Positions 21,940-32,924 of a stretch of DNA of 64,000 bases are shown here, piece after piece. Each line of letters starts with the position of its first letter. The first letter of the stretch is position 1. The notes beneath the pieces were generated by a model. The model was not told the origin of the DNA and searched no databases. It saw only the letters and a list, made by a program, of their open reading frames with translations. Source of the stretch: Alopecurus myosuroides (lineage: Eukaryota > Streptophyta > Magnoliopsida > Poales > Poaceae); contig CM054061.1 in NCBI GenBank assembly GCA_028641055.1, positions 115,948,019-116,012,018 on the forward strand, read 5' to 3'. A program made the position numbers and the translations under genes.

Positions 21940-22722
21940 GTAGGGCGCTCCTCCGGCTCCCGCTCGTGCGCCCCGGCCTCCTATTTTGGCTACACCGTTT
22001 TCTCCGGCTCCACCGGTCCCTCCTCCTCCATGAAATCGAAGGGTTCCTCGTCACTATTGTCGTCTGGTAGCGGGTCTTCCGCATGGCACGCGGACTTCTG
22101 GGTGAACGCAGCCACGAGGTATGGAGCTTGCACGACATGGTGTCGTCGAGGAGGAGCGGCGATGGGAAGATTGCGTCGAGTTTAGGAGCGGCGATGGGAA
22201 GATGGTGTGATGTTGTCGACTGCGAGAGAGTGACGTTTATAGCTGGGTGGGAGGTGGCGAGAAGGAGAGGACGCGTCGGCGCACGCGTCAGACCACACAT
22301 CCTGTCGGGGTTTATGGCGGCGAGACGTCTGGTCGGAGCAGAGCAGGCCTAGGCGCGCAGGCCCTGGCACCGCTTGGGTGCCGGGAAGGTTGCATCCCAT
22401 GTAAATGCTTGGTGTGCGGCTGAACAGCTCACATGTCATCGCCATTAACGTGGGTGGAACGACCTCCTGCACGACGCCTTAAACCGCCTGGGGCGCGGCT
22501 TGGGCCTATGACAAGCGGGCCTTTCCTGTCGGGTGGGCTGATAGGACAATGTCCGATGCCCCCAGGAAGGCCCCCAAGTTTGGCGGGTGGACTGGGTGTC
22601 AGACACAAATTTGATGGGTGGACACATCTGGAGGGTGCCAATGTGAGTGTTTTAATGGTCTGGACCCCTAATGGGCCATTGGGGGCCGTTTGGCGGGGTG
22701 GGTGCCGGTGGATATGCTCTTA
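21940..22722 (-). mobile_element. Right end of a Harbinger-like DNA element
   Basis: GC-rich, non-LTR sequence ends in GGTGGATATGCTC followed by TTA (22720-22722). This matches inverted, in type, the GAGCATCTCC terminus of the next element, and TTA fits Harbinger target duplications. On the minus strand around 22100-22010 a short acidic stretch reads ADPLPDDNSDEEPFDF-like sequence, which could be a transposase or Myb-like remnant; this is weak. The Copia inserted at 21939, so the other end lies off the window. Confidence 0.35.
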
Positions 22723-23041
22723 GAGCATCTCCAACGCGCTGACGTAGTTCGTGTCCGTGTGTGGCCATTTTTCATCCGTTTGGTTCGAGAAACGGCCTGG
22801 AAAATTCGGCCCCGTCCGCGCCATGGGACAGGGCCCATTTAATAGAACCATAGAAGGTAGGCGAAGGGCCGGTGGGTCGCTGGCTGGCGGGCCCAAGAGG
22901 CGAGAGAAGGAGGTTGAACATGACCCATGGGGACGCGAACTAGACATCCGTGCGCCTCCATGTGGACGCATTTCTTTCCCAAATTTGGAACAAAAATGAG
23001 TGCGTGCGGAGCGAAAAGATCATGACACGCGTCACTTTTAC
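22723..23041 (+). mobile_element. MITE-like element, left part
   Basis: It begins GAGCATCTCCAACGCGC right after TTA and is non-coding and GC-rich. Its sequence stops at 23041, where the Copia LTR starts. The matching inverted end is at 63135-63225, more than 40 kb away. The termini match at about 20 of 22 positions. Confidence 0.55.
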
Positions 23042-26000
23042 TGGTCTACGTTGCAGAATATAAATTTTTTGCCCTACGTAGTCCGCCAAGATCACTATGC
23101 AGATAACGAGGTATGCCCATACATGCAAGGATCAGGAACACGACTCACCGGGCACCAGAATCGATGTGGTTGAAGAAGATATCTGAACAATCGTATATCC
23201 TCACAACTAGGTCTAGTTGTAAGGATGTCGCTAAACTTCCCTCGTCAAGGATCACAAGTGTAATCCCTTTTGTGTTGTGCACTCGTACACCTGTGTCAAC
23301 CCGTTAGTGTTCCGCCATCTAGGACTCAACAACGACAAAAAGAAACAACCTTTTGGCGTTGCTAATTTGGTAGCACCAATCGACTACGATTAGAGCTATA
23401 TGAATCTGGAAGTTTTCAACACATGAGAGATAATTGCTAATTAGAGCTAGATCTAATCGGGATAGTAGAACTCTAAAGACAATTAGAATAGGCTCTAGAG
23501 AGAGGCTTCTCCAAATTATGATATCTCTCATAGCCTTGGTGTCCTTTTTATAGTTGAAGGAAGGGGAGAGTTTCTAAAGGGGAGAGGGAGTCCTAGTTGA
23601 AAAGTCTCATGTTGCGTCTCACATTGTGTTGCAACTATCCATAGCAATATATTGTAGGGTCCACTTGTAATACTTTAATGTTGATATTCATACAACATAT
23701 AGTATTATCAATTGAATAATCATAATATGAAGTAAAATCAATAAAGATTTGATTTCATAATTCTACCACAAATACATATGTGAATACTTCTCACAATATT
23801 ATTTGTAGCTATACCAACTTAGTCGTTTTATACGTAGTAATACCACCATTGAATATTTATGTAAGAAACATCTCACCACAATATTTCTAGGTTTTATTAC
23901 AAACGATTAACTGCATGAGAAAAACTTTTACTTAAGTTTTCTCCTTTATACCATTTTGACTAAATAATTTAGTCAACAGAAATCTACCAATTCTTGTGTG
24001 CTTCTTTTATGACTATGAGATTTGTCAAATCACAAAATATTATGACTTGATATCAACCCTTTATATTTTTCTCACCAATGACTACGAAGGCCATGTCTTT
24101 TGCAAAATATAATGTCATGTTAAATTTTGAGACAAAATTACTTTATCTCATTGTAATTCAAAATTTCTTTCATAATTACACTTAGCACACCCTACATATT
24201 CATGATTATTAAACTTATTAATCTATCTCATAGGTTCTGAATTTAATAATACACTCTCTAATATTGCATTTAAAAAAAATTTAAACCATTTCTTTTAATT
24301 ATGGCCAGCCAAATTGAAAAATCATAATCAACTCTCAGTGACTTTTAGGTCCCTTGGCTTTATATAATGAAAAATAAGACCTTTTTGTTTCATTAATACG
24401 ACTTACTTAGTACTCATACTTGTAATGATTTAGATTACTCTAGTAATCCAAAATTAATTATACTTAACAAAATAATTTGGTAATTGATCCAATAACAACA
24501 CCAAGCAATTTGTAGAAAAAAATTCAACTCATCATTATCATTTTTTCGTTCTTGATAAAACAGTTTTAGTCAAAATAGCTTTATGAATATAAATATTCAC
24601 ATATGTTTTTCCTTGCGAAAATATTCATGTTCATGTGATTAAATATCACTCCAACTACTGTCAAAATAAAATCGTGGATTCAACATGAATATTCCCTAAT
24701 CATGGATCTATATGATAATCCAATATCATATATTTATGATAACTATTTGTTTTTTGTTTTTTGCACTTTATGGTTATTATCTTGGAATTTTGATGACTAC
24801 ATCACAAAGTGAATATTACATCAAATTCCTCATATGATATTTATTCCATATTAAGTTTGAACTTTATGTATCTCATACATAAATTTCTCAACAAGGTGAT
24901 GAACTGGAAACATTTCATGTTTCCCCTTTCTTTCAATCCTTCTCCAAAGATTCACAATCTTAACGTAATATAATTTCCACATCTCCGTCATGAGAAGACA
25001 TTTTTCTCCTTAATCCATGTGTTAAAACACTTGGAGTTAAAAGTGGAAATTTACTACCAATGAACACATTGGTTTTATGCAAAAACGTTTAATCAATTAT
25101 GCATCATACTTGAGAAATATTTATTACTAGGAATTATCATTAAATAAATCTAAGTTATTTAATGACAGTGCTCCAAACTTAACAAAAAAACAAGATAATT
25201 TTCTTTAGTAGGTTGAGAATTATTTTCATTTCACGATTTTATTTATCACACCAAGACATTTGAACATTTCTTAAATCCTTGTCTCACAAAGATTTTATTA
25301 TCACGATAATTTTAAATCTCTCAAAGTTTATCATGAGTAATTTTGACGAAGAAAAATTTCTTTCTCAATCATGTTATAATTATATTAAGTCCTTTATACT
25401 CCAATCAAATTTCTTTGATCTCGGCTTTTGATTCAAAGTACTCTCACTGACTTCTATGAAATATAGAAACATCAATTTATTTCATCTATTCCACTTCATC
25501 AATATGATTAACTTATCATACTGAGTCTTCAATGGAATTAAGTCAATTGAGAAAACATCCATCCTTATGTGAATTTCGAAATTCACAAGTGACTAGCATT
25601 TTATGGATTTTCGCTTTATTAAATAATTTGGAAACAATCTCTAAACGTTGGTAAATCAATAAAATACTTATCTACAATTTATTTAAGAAGCCACAAAACT
25701 ATTACTTAAAATTAAATAATAATTTAATCAAAAATTTCAATACTTACTAATAAAACTTAATGACATAATATAATAAAGAAGATCATAAACTTTGAATTCC
25801 CAAGTTTGGAATTCCCACACATATTTTATAATTCAAACTCAACAGGGTTCTTGAACATAAAATATTCATTACATAATGATTGAACTCAAAATAACTCTTA
25901 TTTCGAAGTCCTAGTGTTGATCCTTTTTATTGCCTTGGACTTCATAGATGATGCAACTCGTATGGCTCCATTAAATGTGCCTTCCACTGCGCCTTCAGCA

Positions 26001-26175
26001 TGTTTGTCCTTTGTGGCCTCTTTTTCTTCTCACTATGCAATAAATTGCAAATTGAGAAATTTTAGTATCCAATACCAAAATATCTTTGAGACAAGAAAGT
26101 GTTAATAAAGGGTATAACTCTTATACCTAATGTGGTCTCGCCACTTGACTTTTTATTTGTGTAGTCATCATAGCG
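23042..26175 (-). mobile_element. Old Copia-like sequence with Angela/BARE-type LTR segment
   Basis: 23042-23600 is about 85% identical by eye to 61079-61700, the R/U5-like part of an LTR. After that the two diverge completely. A possible LTR inner end is at 24920 (CATTTCA, followed by a pyrimidine-rich tract that would be the minus-strand polypurine tract). The rest is very AT-rich and non-coding. One exception is a minus-strand stretch around 26030-25906 that reads a Lys-rich tail (GTFNGAIRVASSMKSKAIKR) and stops; I do not recognise it. The old TAT element interrupts this sequence at 26176. Confidence 0.45.
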
Positions 26176-26641
26176 TGATGTGTTCCATGAGTAGGTTTCC
26201 CGGAAGGGGAGCCATCTCTTCAAGGAAGAACCTTGGGGGAGCGTACATGGGGGAGCGCTTTGGGGCAAGGACACAAAGGTTTTACCCAGGTTCAGGTTAG
26301 CCGGAGGGCTCCCTACTTCCTGCAGATCAACTAAGACGGCGTATCACCGGGGCACAGGTTACAATGACCTAGGTAGATCGAGTCTAGATCTAATCTGCCT
26401 AGGGTTTCTCCCATCCGGCTTTATATAGAGAGCTGGATCGGGTCTTACAGGGATATCAACTGTAGAAACAACTAACCTACAATCTATGGTCATGTGGATC
26501 CGAAGATCCATATGGGCTCGTAGCCGTCATTCCGAATGTCGTCCCGCGCTTCGTCCCAATTGGGCCTTTGGTCTTGGGCCTGCCTTCATGGTCCGGCCTT
26601 CTGGATGCCAGAAGATACCCCATTTCTGGATATCTCCGATA
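26176..26641 (-). mobile_element. 3' LTR of the old TAT element
   Basis: This segment aligns along its whole length with 59891-60327. On the plus strand it runs TGATGTGTTCC... to ...ATCTCCGATA; the outer CA has become TA. A TATA-type motif lies at 26419-26427 (minus strand). Visible divergence from the partner LTR is large (many substitutions and small indels), so the insertion is old. Confidence 0.8.
26419..26427 (-). promoter_or_regulatory. TATA box in the old TAT LTR
   Basis: TATATAAAG on the minus strand, conserved at 60113-60121 in the partner LTR and also in the young TAT LTRs (27360-27368, 36660-36668, plus strand). It is the likely LTR promoter. Confidence 0.6.
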
Positions 26642-26655
26642 GTAGCCCCCGGGAA
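26642..26655 (-). other. Polypurine tract of the old TAT element
   Basis: The minus strand reads TTCCCGGGGGCTAC against the 3' LTR start. The same GGGGGCTAC tract precedes the young element's 3' LTR at 36404, supporting common family membership. Confidence 0.7.
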
Positions 26656-27040
26656 GGCTGAGGAACCTTTCTTCATCATTGGTTTCCGTCAAAGCTGGAT
26701 GGCGGAATTCGGTTTCTGAGGCTTCCCCCATGAATCACGTTCATCTCCAATGTGATCCGTCATTCACAAGTAATGGCGGAACTTCTCTGCCAAGCCTCCT
26801 CCATGCGGCCGTTTGGCCCTAGGCTGAGATACTTGACATCTATCGTGTGCTTTGCGCATTTCTCGGAGCATTTAAACTCTGACAGAAACGGAAGGAGACA
26901 ATCATCCCTTCGATTCTGGCGTTGAAATAGAGGAGACACACCAAACGACAACGGTCATATGTGTGACACGAGGTCAATCCGCTCCGTGTGGCACGCATCC
27001 AACAGCGTGATTGTTGGGTGCCGCGATTAGCCGTTGGGGC

Positions 27041-27048
27041 TATAAAAA
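27041..27048 (+). promoter_or_regulatory. TATA box of the old TAT antisense ORF
   Basis: TATAAAAA lies in a GC-rich context and is followed by a pyrimidine-rich leader (27060-27104). The young TAT element interrupts that leader 57 bases downstream of the TATA box. Before the insertion it would have driven plus-strand transcription into the antisense ORF now found from 37051. Confidence 0.5.
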
Positions 27049-27104
27049 GCTCTCCGGGCATGGTTTTCTCTTTCCTCCGCACTCCACTCGCTCTCATATC
27101 CCTC

Positions 27105-27664
27105 TGTCGGATATATACTGAATAGGGGTATAGAAGATGGTAGACAAAAGAGCCGGACTACCAGGGTGGCCTGCATGGTAATGGGCTTAGGTCCATTGGG
27201 CGGCCCAGTAGTCCGACGCGCAGAAGCCGGATTCTAGAAGAACCCGGATCACGGCCCGCGTGATCTGGCTTGGAGGAGAAGACGGATTCCTTACTTTCCA
27301 AGTTACAAGTTAAACGTAGTCTTCTAGGTTTCTGGTTCTGTAAGCCCTAATCCGGCTATTATATAAAGCCGGACGGGAGATAGATTACATAAGTTAAGTT
27401 AGATACAAGCTAAAGCTCTACGCAACTCGCCGGGAAGTTCATCCTCGTCGAGTAGCTAGATCTATTCTCTCACATTGTAACCCTGTTATACGGGCTTTAG
27501 TCCCAATCAGTGAGAAGTGCAGGAGTAGGTACGCCGTACTGTCGCGACGTACCGAACCTGGGTAAAATCCCGTGTTCTGTGTTACTACGCTATCCCGTTA
27601 CCCCACGTCTCTACCGTAGTCTCATGGCACCCCAGTCTATGAAAACTACTACGATGTCTCGACA
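27105..27664 (+). mobile_element. 5' LTR of the young TAT element
   Basis: Starts TGTCGGATATAT and ends TGTCTCGACA, with TGTCG/CGACA inverted ends. A TATA box lies at 27360-27368. Its 3' part contains ATG codons (27624 and 27654) that open the gag frame. Confidence 0.9.
27360..27368 (+). promoter_or_regulatory. TATA box of the young TAT 5' LTR
   Basis: TATATAAAG in the middle of the LTR, followed by a leader of roughly 200 bases to the primer site. The same motif is at 36660-36668 in the 3' LTR. Confidence 0.65.
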
Positions 27665-30600
27665 GTTGGCGCCCACCGTGGGGCAAACGACGTCAGGCGT
27701 GAAATTCCGATCTGGGATACTAGGCGGAATTGGAAGATCGATCACTGTCGGAAGCTTGGAATTCGACGACGACGTCGGGCGCTTCCTCGACAATGGATCC
27801 TACATACCGGCGCAAAACCACCTGGTAAGTGCCTGCGTTTTACCGATTGGATCTGCTAACATCTTTATCGGATTAACCGCGGAAGCAATGGGGTTTTGCG
27901 GTGGAAGCAAATTTATCCCACCCGCCCTATACCCAGTCGAAGACGACTATGATGTCGGATTTTGCTCAGATCGCCGACAAAACAGTGATACGCACTTTAT
28001 CGGCATGGTGCAATCCGAGATCGCTGAAAACACGGATGACGGAAATCCCGTGCAAGAGGCAGACAACAATACACCCGTCACAGAGACGGAAGAACCAACA
28101 CCCGTCACAGAGACGGAAGATCCGACATCCGTCAACCAGACGATGAACTCGGAAACAGAGTCCGTGCTTGCCGCCATAGAGGCGAGATTGGAGTCGGAAA
28201 CCGGATCGGATAACTTCGACTCCGAAGACGAAGACGATGATGCCTTCGTAAGAAAAGTTAAGTCCTTTCAAGAGGGATTCCATGAAGTGCTAATGGCAAA
28301 ACCAGCTGATACAACGGGTGCCGACAGCCAGGAAAGCCCTAAAACCCCTCCGCCAGTGGAAGAGAGGGAAGACGGAGAAACTTCTCCGATATTCCCTAAT
28401 GTCAAGGAGATGACAGAGGATGAACCTGTCAAAAAACCTCCGTCTTCCAAGAAAAAGCACCGTGCTTCTAAAAAACTCCAGTACAAACTCCGGAAGAAAA
28501 AGTCAGCTGATCTCGCCGATGAAAACCTGGAAGTTGGAGATATTAGTGGCACAAAGCCCGCGGAAAAGAAATCTAATGAAATCACTGCTCCGCCAATGAC
28601 AGAACTGGAAGAGCAAGAACTATTACAAACTCCAGTGGGACCCAATGAACCCCCTGAGATGCTGGAAGCCAGGAGACAAGCTTTCCAACGGCAACAGCAA
28701 CATCTGCTTAGATCTCGGCAACATCTCCAACAAACCCATAATGACATCAAAATCATGAAGGAAGAAATTGAGGAGTACGAGAGAAAGCATAGATCTGCCT
28801 TAAAACCTACTAGGTTACCCGGAATCGCAAAACCGGAAGAACTGCCGCCAAAAGAAAGGTTTTATAACCCATCTTGGCAAAAGCAGTTAAACGGCAAAGA
28901 TGCCAAGGGCGAACCAATATACAAAACCGCAGCAGAAAACGCGGAAGCAGCGTTCGCCATCCTAAACAACGATCTGTACTCCAACGGGGAAAAACTCCAA
29001 GGGGTGTATGCTTTCCTAGGAAAAGCATTACAGCAGCAACAGCGAGGACAAGAGCGATCAGGGAGGCTGCATGATAATTCCGCCCTCTGCAAAACTGTTA
29101 CTTGCGCCGCTGGAGCACCTGGACCGGAAGAACCCGGAGATTCGGATAAAAAAGAGGATCCGAGAAAAGACAAGAAAAACCCCGACAACCGGGACGCAGC
29201 GTCTAGAACCGGACCTCATCTCCCGAAAGATGGATATAAACCACACGATCGGGAAGACAAACACCGGAATGACGGCAAAATAATGCCACCTCCGAGAAAC
29301 CCAGCTGAAAAAGCCGGAAGATACGATACACCTCACAGACGTGAAAGATCTCGGACACCGCCTAAAGATAAGGAAAGGTACAGGAGCAGGACTCCACCTA
29401 ATCCCAGAGGGCGTGACAACGAAAGAGATAGAGATAACCTCGGAAAAGCGCGTCCGCGCAACAATGGAAAAGAAAGGAGCAGATCCCCTTCTGTCCATTC
29501 AGCCGGGAGATATTCTGCACATATTGATAGAGCAGAAAAGGATGATCTATACTTTGGTCCTAAGTGTTTTACTGACAGGATCCGAAGGATAACCCTGCAT
29601 TCTGGCTTCGCCAAAGTTGGTCCAACCTACCAAAAGTATACCGGCAGTACAAACCCGGATACCTGGCTTTCAGATTATTACACAGCCGTCCAAATCAACA
29701 ACGGGACAGACCTGGAAGCTGTCAAGTTTCTTCCCCTAATGTTGCTAGACGGAGCCAGAGATTGGATCAATGGTTTACCATCAAGAACTGTCGACAGTTG
29801 GGATGATATGGCGAGAGTATTTACTCAGCATTTTCGAGGAACATACAAACGCCCAAATAGCATCAACCAGCTGAACCGTTGCACCCAATTTGAAGACGAA
29901 CCATACGTGGATTTCATCTCCAGATGGACTGCAATGAAGAATAGTTGCTCTGGAGTAACTGACGTACAAGCAATGCATGCTTTCGTCAATGGCCTAAAAC
30001 CCGGACTTGTACCGTTCATGGTTGGTTCTAAAAAGCACAAAGATCTCGGATCTATGCTTACAACCGCTAATGAGCATGCTGCAGCCGAAGATGATATCAG
30101 AGCAAGAGGAGGCAATATTGAGTCACTGATACTGGCCAAAAAAACACCTCGTTCTGATAAAAAAGGAACTCCGGAGTCAACAACAAAGCCCAAGGAGGTT
30201 AACATAGCCTTTGGAGGAGAAAAGGTGAACAAGTGGAAAGGCCGCAGTCCAGATCCAATCAATTACACCCCCGAAGAATGGGAGAGAATTAAGTCGGAAC
30301 CCTGCGTCCACCACTCTCAGTTTGGGAAACCAACCCACACAAATGCGCAATGCCGGCTAAACAAGCATATGAAAGGCAATGCAGGATCCGGAAATAAAGG
30401 GAAGGGTTCCAAGAGGAAACCTGCCAAACAAAAGCCAGAAGCTGAAAAAGAAGACAGTGAATCGGACACTGATGACAAAATCCAGGAACAACAGCGAAAA
30501 GGCGAACCCAAATTTCCGAGAGTTGACGGAGAAGCAATGTTAACTTTCCTAGCAACACCGTCAGCAAAGGTGGCCAAAAGGACACTTCGAGAAATAAACG

Positions 30601-31328
30601 CGGTTGTTCCTGCAACCCCAAAATTCTTGAAGTATTCCAACACACCGATAATCTGGGATCAGTCAGATCATCCCGGAAATATCCCTGAACCCGGCACACA
30701 AGCTCTTGTTGTAAGCCCTATTGTTCAAAACACTAGGCTAAGAAGAGTGCTGATGGACGGAGGATCCAGCATCAATATAATGTACCTGGATACACTGAAG
30801 CACTTCAAGATATCCGAGTCCCAGCTCAACTACAGCAATATACGCTTCCATGGCATTGTTCCTGGCAGGCAAGCACGATCCCTAGGAGAAATTTCCCTAG
30901 ATGTCACCTTCGGAGATAAAGATCACTTCCGGCAGGAAAAAGTATCCTTCGAAGTAGTGCCGTTCGAAAGCGTGTATCACGCAATACTCGGACGTCCGGC
31001 TTTCGCCAAATTTATGGCAAGATCTTGCTATATCTACAACAAGCTGAAGATGCCAGGACCCAAAGGAGGAGTAATCACCATTGCCGGTGATTACAAGCTG
31101 GTAAACGAGTTGGAGAAGCAAAACGCCCTTTGCGCTCAAAGAGTTATAGCTCAGGAAGAACTGAAGGAGTTAGCCAAGGAGGTATCGCCGAAAGAAATGC
31201 CGGCAGGAAAAGAAACTCGGAAGCCAACAGATAGCTTCAAGGCGTCCGAGAATACAAGGCAGGTAATCCTAGATCCCAAAGATCCGACAAAATTTGTCGT
31301 TGTAGGGACTGGGATGACCGACAAATAG
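27624..31328 (+). CDS. TAT Gag-protease polyprotein
   Basis: The 1234-codon frame starts at an ATG inside the 5' LTR and runs through the primer site; the same frame is open further upstream. Residues about 60-130 (GILGGIGRSI to AEAMGF) match the old TAT copy. An acidic and then a basic RS-rich spacer follows. The gag core is around 700-860 (GSTNPDTWLSDYY, MLLDGARDWINGLP, VFTQHFRG). A CHHC-type knuckle (CVHHSQFGKPTHTNAQC) follows. Protease has VLMDGGSSINIMY with the catalytic Asp and later AILGRPAF. It would form the particle and process the precursor. A TAG at 31326 ends it just before RT, in the same frame. Confidence 0.85.
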   Translation: MAPQSMKTTTMSRQLAPTVGQTTSGVKFRSGILGGIGRSITVGSLEFDDDVGRFLDNGSYIPAQNHLVSACVLPIGSANIFIGLTAEAMGFCGGSKFIPPALYPVEDDYDVGFCSDRRQNSDTHFIGMVQSEIAENTDDGNPVQEADNNTPVTETEEPTPVTETEDPTSVNQTMNSETESVLAAIEARLESETGSDNFDSEDEDDDAFVRKVKSFQEGFHEVLMAKPADTTGADSQESPKTPPPVEEREDGETSPIFPNVKEMTEDEPVKKPPSSKKKHRASKKLQYKLRKKKSADLADENLEVGDISGTKPAEKKSNEITAPPMTELEEQELLQTPVGPNEPPEMLEARRQAFQRQQQHLLRSRQHLQQTHNDIKIMKEEIEEYERKHRSALKPTRLPGIAKPEELPPKERFYNPSWQKQLNGKDAKGEPIYKTAAENAEAAFAILNNDLYSNGEKLQGVYAFLGKALQQQQRGQERSGRLHDNSALCKTVTCAAGAPGPEEPGDSDKKEDPRKDKKNPDNRDAASRTGPHLPKDGYKPHDREDKHRNDGKIMPPPRNPAEKAGRYDTPHRRERSRTPPKDKERYRSRTPPNPRGRDNERDRDNLGKARPRNNGKERSRSPSVHSAGRYSAHIDRAEKDDLYFGPKCFTDRIRRITLHSGFAKVGPTYQKYTGSTNPDTWLSDYYTAVQINNGTDLEAVKFLPLMLLDGARDWINGLPSRTVDSWDDMARVFTQHFRGTYKRPNSINQLNRCTQFEDEPYVDFISRWTAMKNSCSGVTDVQAMHAFVNGLKPGLVPFMVGSKKHKDLGSMLTTANEHAAAEDDIRARGGNIESLILAKKTPRSDKKGTPESTTKPKEVNIAFGGEKVNKWKGRSPDPINYTPEEWERIKSEPCVHHSQFGKPTHTNAQCRLNKHMKGNAGSGNKGKGSKRKPAKQKPEAEKEDSESDTDDKIQEQQRKGEPKFPRVDGEAMLTFLATPSAKVAKRTLREINAVVPATPKFLKYSNTPIIWDQSDHPGNIPEPGTQALVVSPIVQNTRLRRVLMDGGSSINIMYLDTLKHFKISESQLNYSNIRFHGIVPGRQARSLGEISLDVTFGDKDHFRQEKVSFEVVPFESVYHAILGRPAFAKFMARSCYIYNKLKMPGPKGGVITIAGDYKLVNELEKQNALCAQRVIAQEELKELAKEVSPKEMPAGKETRKPTDSFKASENTRQVILDPKDPTKFVVVGTGMTDK
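27667..27684 (+). other. Young TAT primer binding site
   Basis: TGGCGCCCACCGTGGGGC begins two bases after the LTR end. This primer sequence is common in grass TAT/RIRE2-like elements. The old TAT has the diverged equivalent at 59871-59888. Confidence 0.8.
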
Positions 31329-32309
31329 GAAGGCGAGCTCATCAAGTTCCTCCGTGAGAACTGGGATATTTTCGCCTGGTGTCCAGCTGACATGCCAGGC
31401 GTACCCAGGGAACTTGCTGACCACCAACTCAAGGTTATTCCCGGATCAAAACCCGTCAAACAAGGTCTCCGTCGATTTGACGGAAGAAGACGGAAGGCTA
31501 TTGGCAAGGAAATTATCCGGCTTTTAGCAGCGGATTTCATCAAGGAAGTAATCCATACTGACTGGTCCGCAAATCCGGTATTAGTACCGAAGAAAGACAC
31601 AACTGCCCTCAGAATGTGTATAGATTACACAGGATTGAACAAGTTATGTCCGAAAGATAGGTTCGCACTACCGCGAATCGATCAAATAATAGATGCCACT
31701 GCAGGCTCCGAGCTTTTATGCTTTTTGGATGCATACTCCGGGTACCACCAAATACGCATGAAAAAGGAAGATCAAATCAAGACTTCTTTTATAATCCCGT
31801 ATGGGACGTATTACTATGTAACCATGCCTTTTGGCCTGAAGAACGCAGGTGCAACCTACCAGCGTTGCATGCAACGTTGTTTGCATAGTCAGATTGGAAA
31901 AAATGTCCATGTTTACGTGGACGATATTGCTGTCGTAACCAAGGAAAAAGATACACTCCTTGAGGATTTGCGAGAAACCTTCGAAAACTTGCGCACTTAC
32001 AAGATGAAGTTGAATCCATCTAAGTGCGTATTCGGGGTTCCCTCAGGAAAACTTCTGGGTTTCATCGTTTCTCACAGAGGAATAGAAGTTAACCCGGAAA
32101 AGATCAAGGCAATCTTGAATATCTCAAAGCCTACATGTGTAAAAGATGTCCAAAGATTGACGGGTTCCGCCACAGCCGTCAGCAGATTTATCAGTTGGCT
32201 GGGGGCTAAAACCCTACCACTCTTCAAGCTGCTGAAAAATTTCGACAAAGTCAAGTGGATTGCGGAAGCCTGGGAACGTATAGAAAGTTATGTACCTTTC
32301 CGTACTTAG
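31329..32309 (+). CDS. TAT reverse transcriptase, C-terminally truncated, after an in-frame TAG
   Basis: The frame continues directly after the TAG at 31326-31328 (EGELIKFLRENWDIFAW), so readthrough would give Gag-PR-RT. RT motifs are intact: NPVLVPKK, MCIDYTGLNKLCPKD, LDAYSGYHQI, MPFGLKNAGATYQRCM, and the catalytic YVDDIAV (about 31912-31932). The thumb/connection region (LLGFIVSHRGIEVNPEKI) follows. The protein stops after the start of the RNase H linker (KWIAEAWERIESY), where the family would continue for several hundred residues. Readthrough, or simple loss of a CAG/GAG codon, cannot be told apart here. Confidence 0.85.
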   Translation, partial: EGELIKFLRENWDIFAWCPADMPGVPRELADHQLKVIPGSKPVKQGLRRFDGRRRKAIGKEIIRLLAADFIKEVIHTDWSANPVLVPKKDTTALRMCIDYTGLNKLCPKDRFALPRIDQIIDATAGSELLCFLDAYSGYHQIRMKKEDQIKTSFIIPYGTYYYVTMPFGLKNAGATYQRCMQRCLHSQIGKNVHVYVDDIAVVTKEKDTLLEDLRETFENLRTYKMKLNPSKCVFGVPSGKLLGFIVSHRGIEVNPEKIKAILNISKPTCVKDVQRLTGSATAVSRFISWLGAKTLPLFKLLKNFDKVKWIAEAWERIESYVPFRT

Positions 32310-32924
32310 TTCAATTTCTATGTAAACATCTTTTGAGATCATGAAATAAAGTTGTCGGAATGCTGTCATCCATATTTCTTATAAGTGAAAAGTGTTTCCG
32401 CCTCATCTATTTCCCAATGATCTTACAAATTTCTCAACGTTAACCCGAATTGCGCTTGCGTACTCGGCGTTACATAACTGAATGATTTTTCAGCCTTTTA
32501 ACGGCTAAAGGAAACTTGAATTGCCTGTGTGCCCAAGTTTCACTTAAAACTTTCCTTGTTTCTCTAAGTCTTATCTGATTGTGCGTATGCTGGGTTACTG
32601 GAACTAGTTAGTAAAAATGCCTTTAGCATGATTCATGTTTCCGAGTTTCAAAACTGATTGGTTCGTCCCCAGTTACTCGGCATAACGATTCATAATGCTA
32701 TTTGAGCCATTTCAAACACTAAGGACAGTTAAAGCATATACACCAGAGAACTTAGAAGATAAAGGAATGGTAAAATCCAAACAACTTGCAAAGTTATTTC
32801 ATAGGTTAAACTGCAAAAGGCGGAATTCTCATTAATATAAAAGAAGCATTACATTTCAGATTACATTAAAAGGACAGTAATGCTCCTATTGTCTATTTTT
32901 TCTATCCAGGTTCCAAGTAACCTT
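32310..32924 (+). mobile_element. Non-coding spacer of the young TAT between RT and the antisense ORF
   Basis: AT-rich spacer with AATAAA at 32345-32350 about 40 bases after the RT stop. The RNase H and integrase genes should lie before this tail, so the deletion junction is close to 32270-32310. On the minus strand this is also the 3' flank of the antisense gene; AT-rich sequence around 32830-32880 could hold its poly(A) site, but no canonical AATAAA is seen. Confidence 0.6.

Noticed and set aside
28268..28756. 162-codon minus-strand frame inside TAT gag
   Set aside because: Shadow of the gag-protease frame; Ser/Cys-rich, as expected from reversed Lys/Glu codons.
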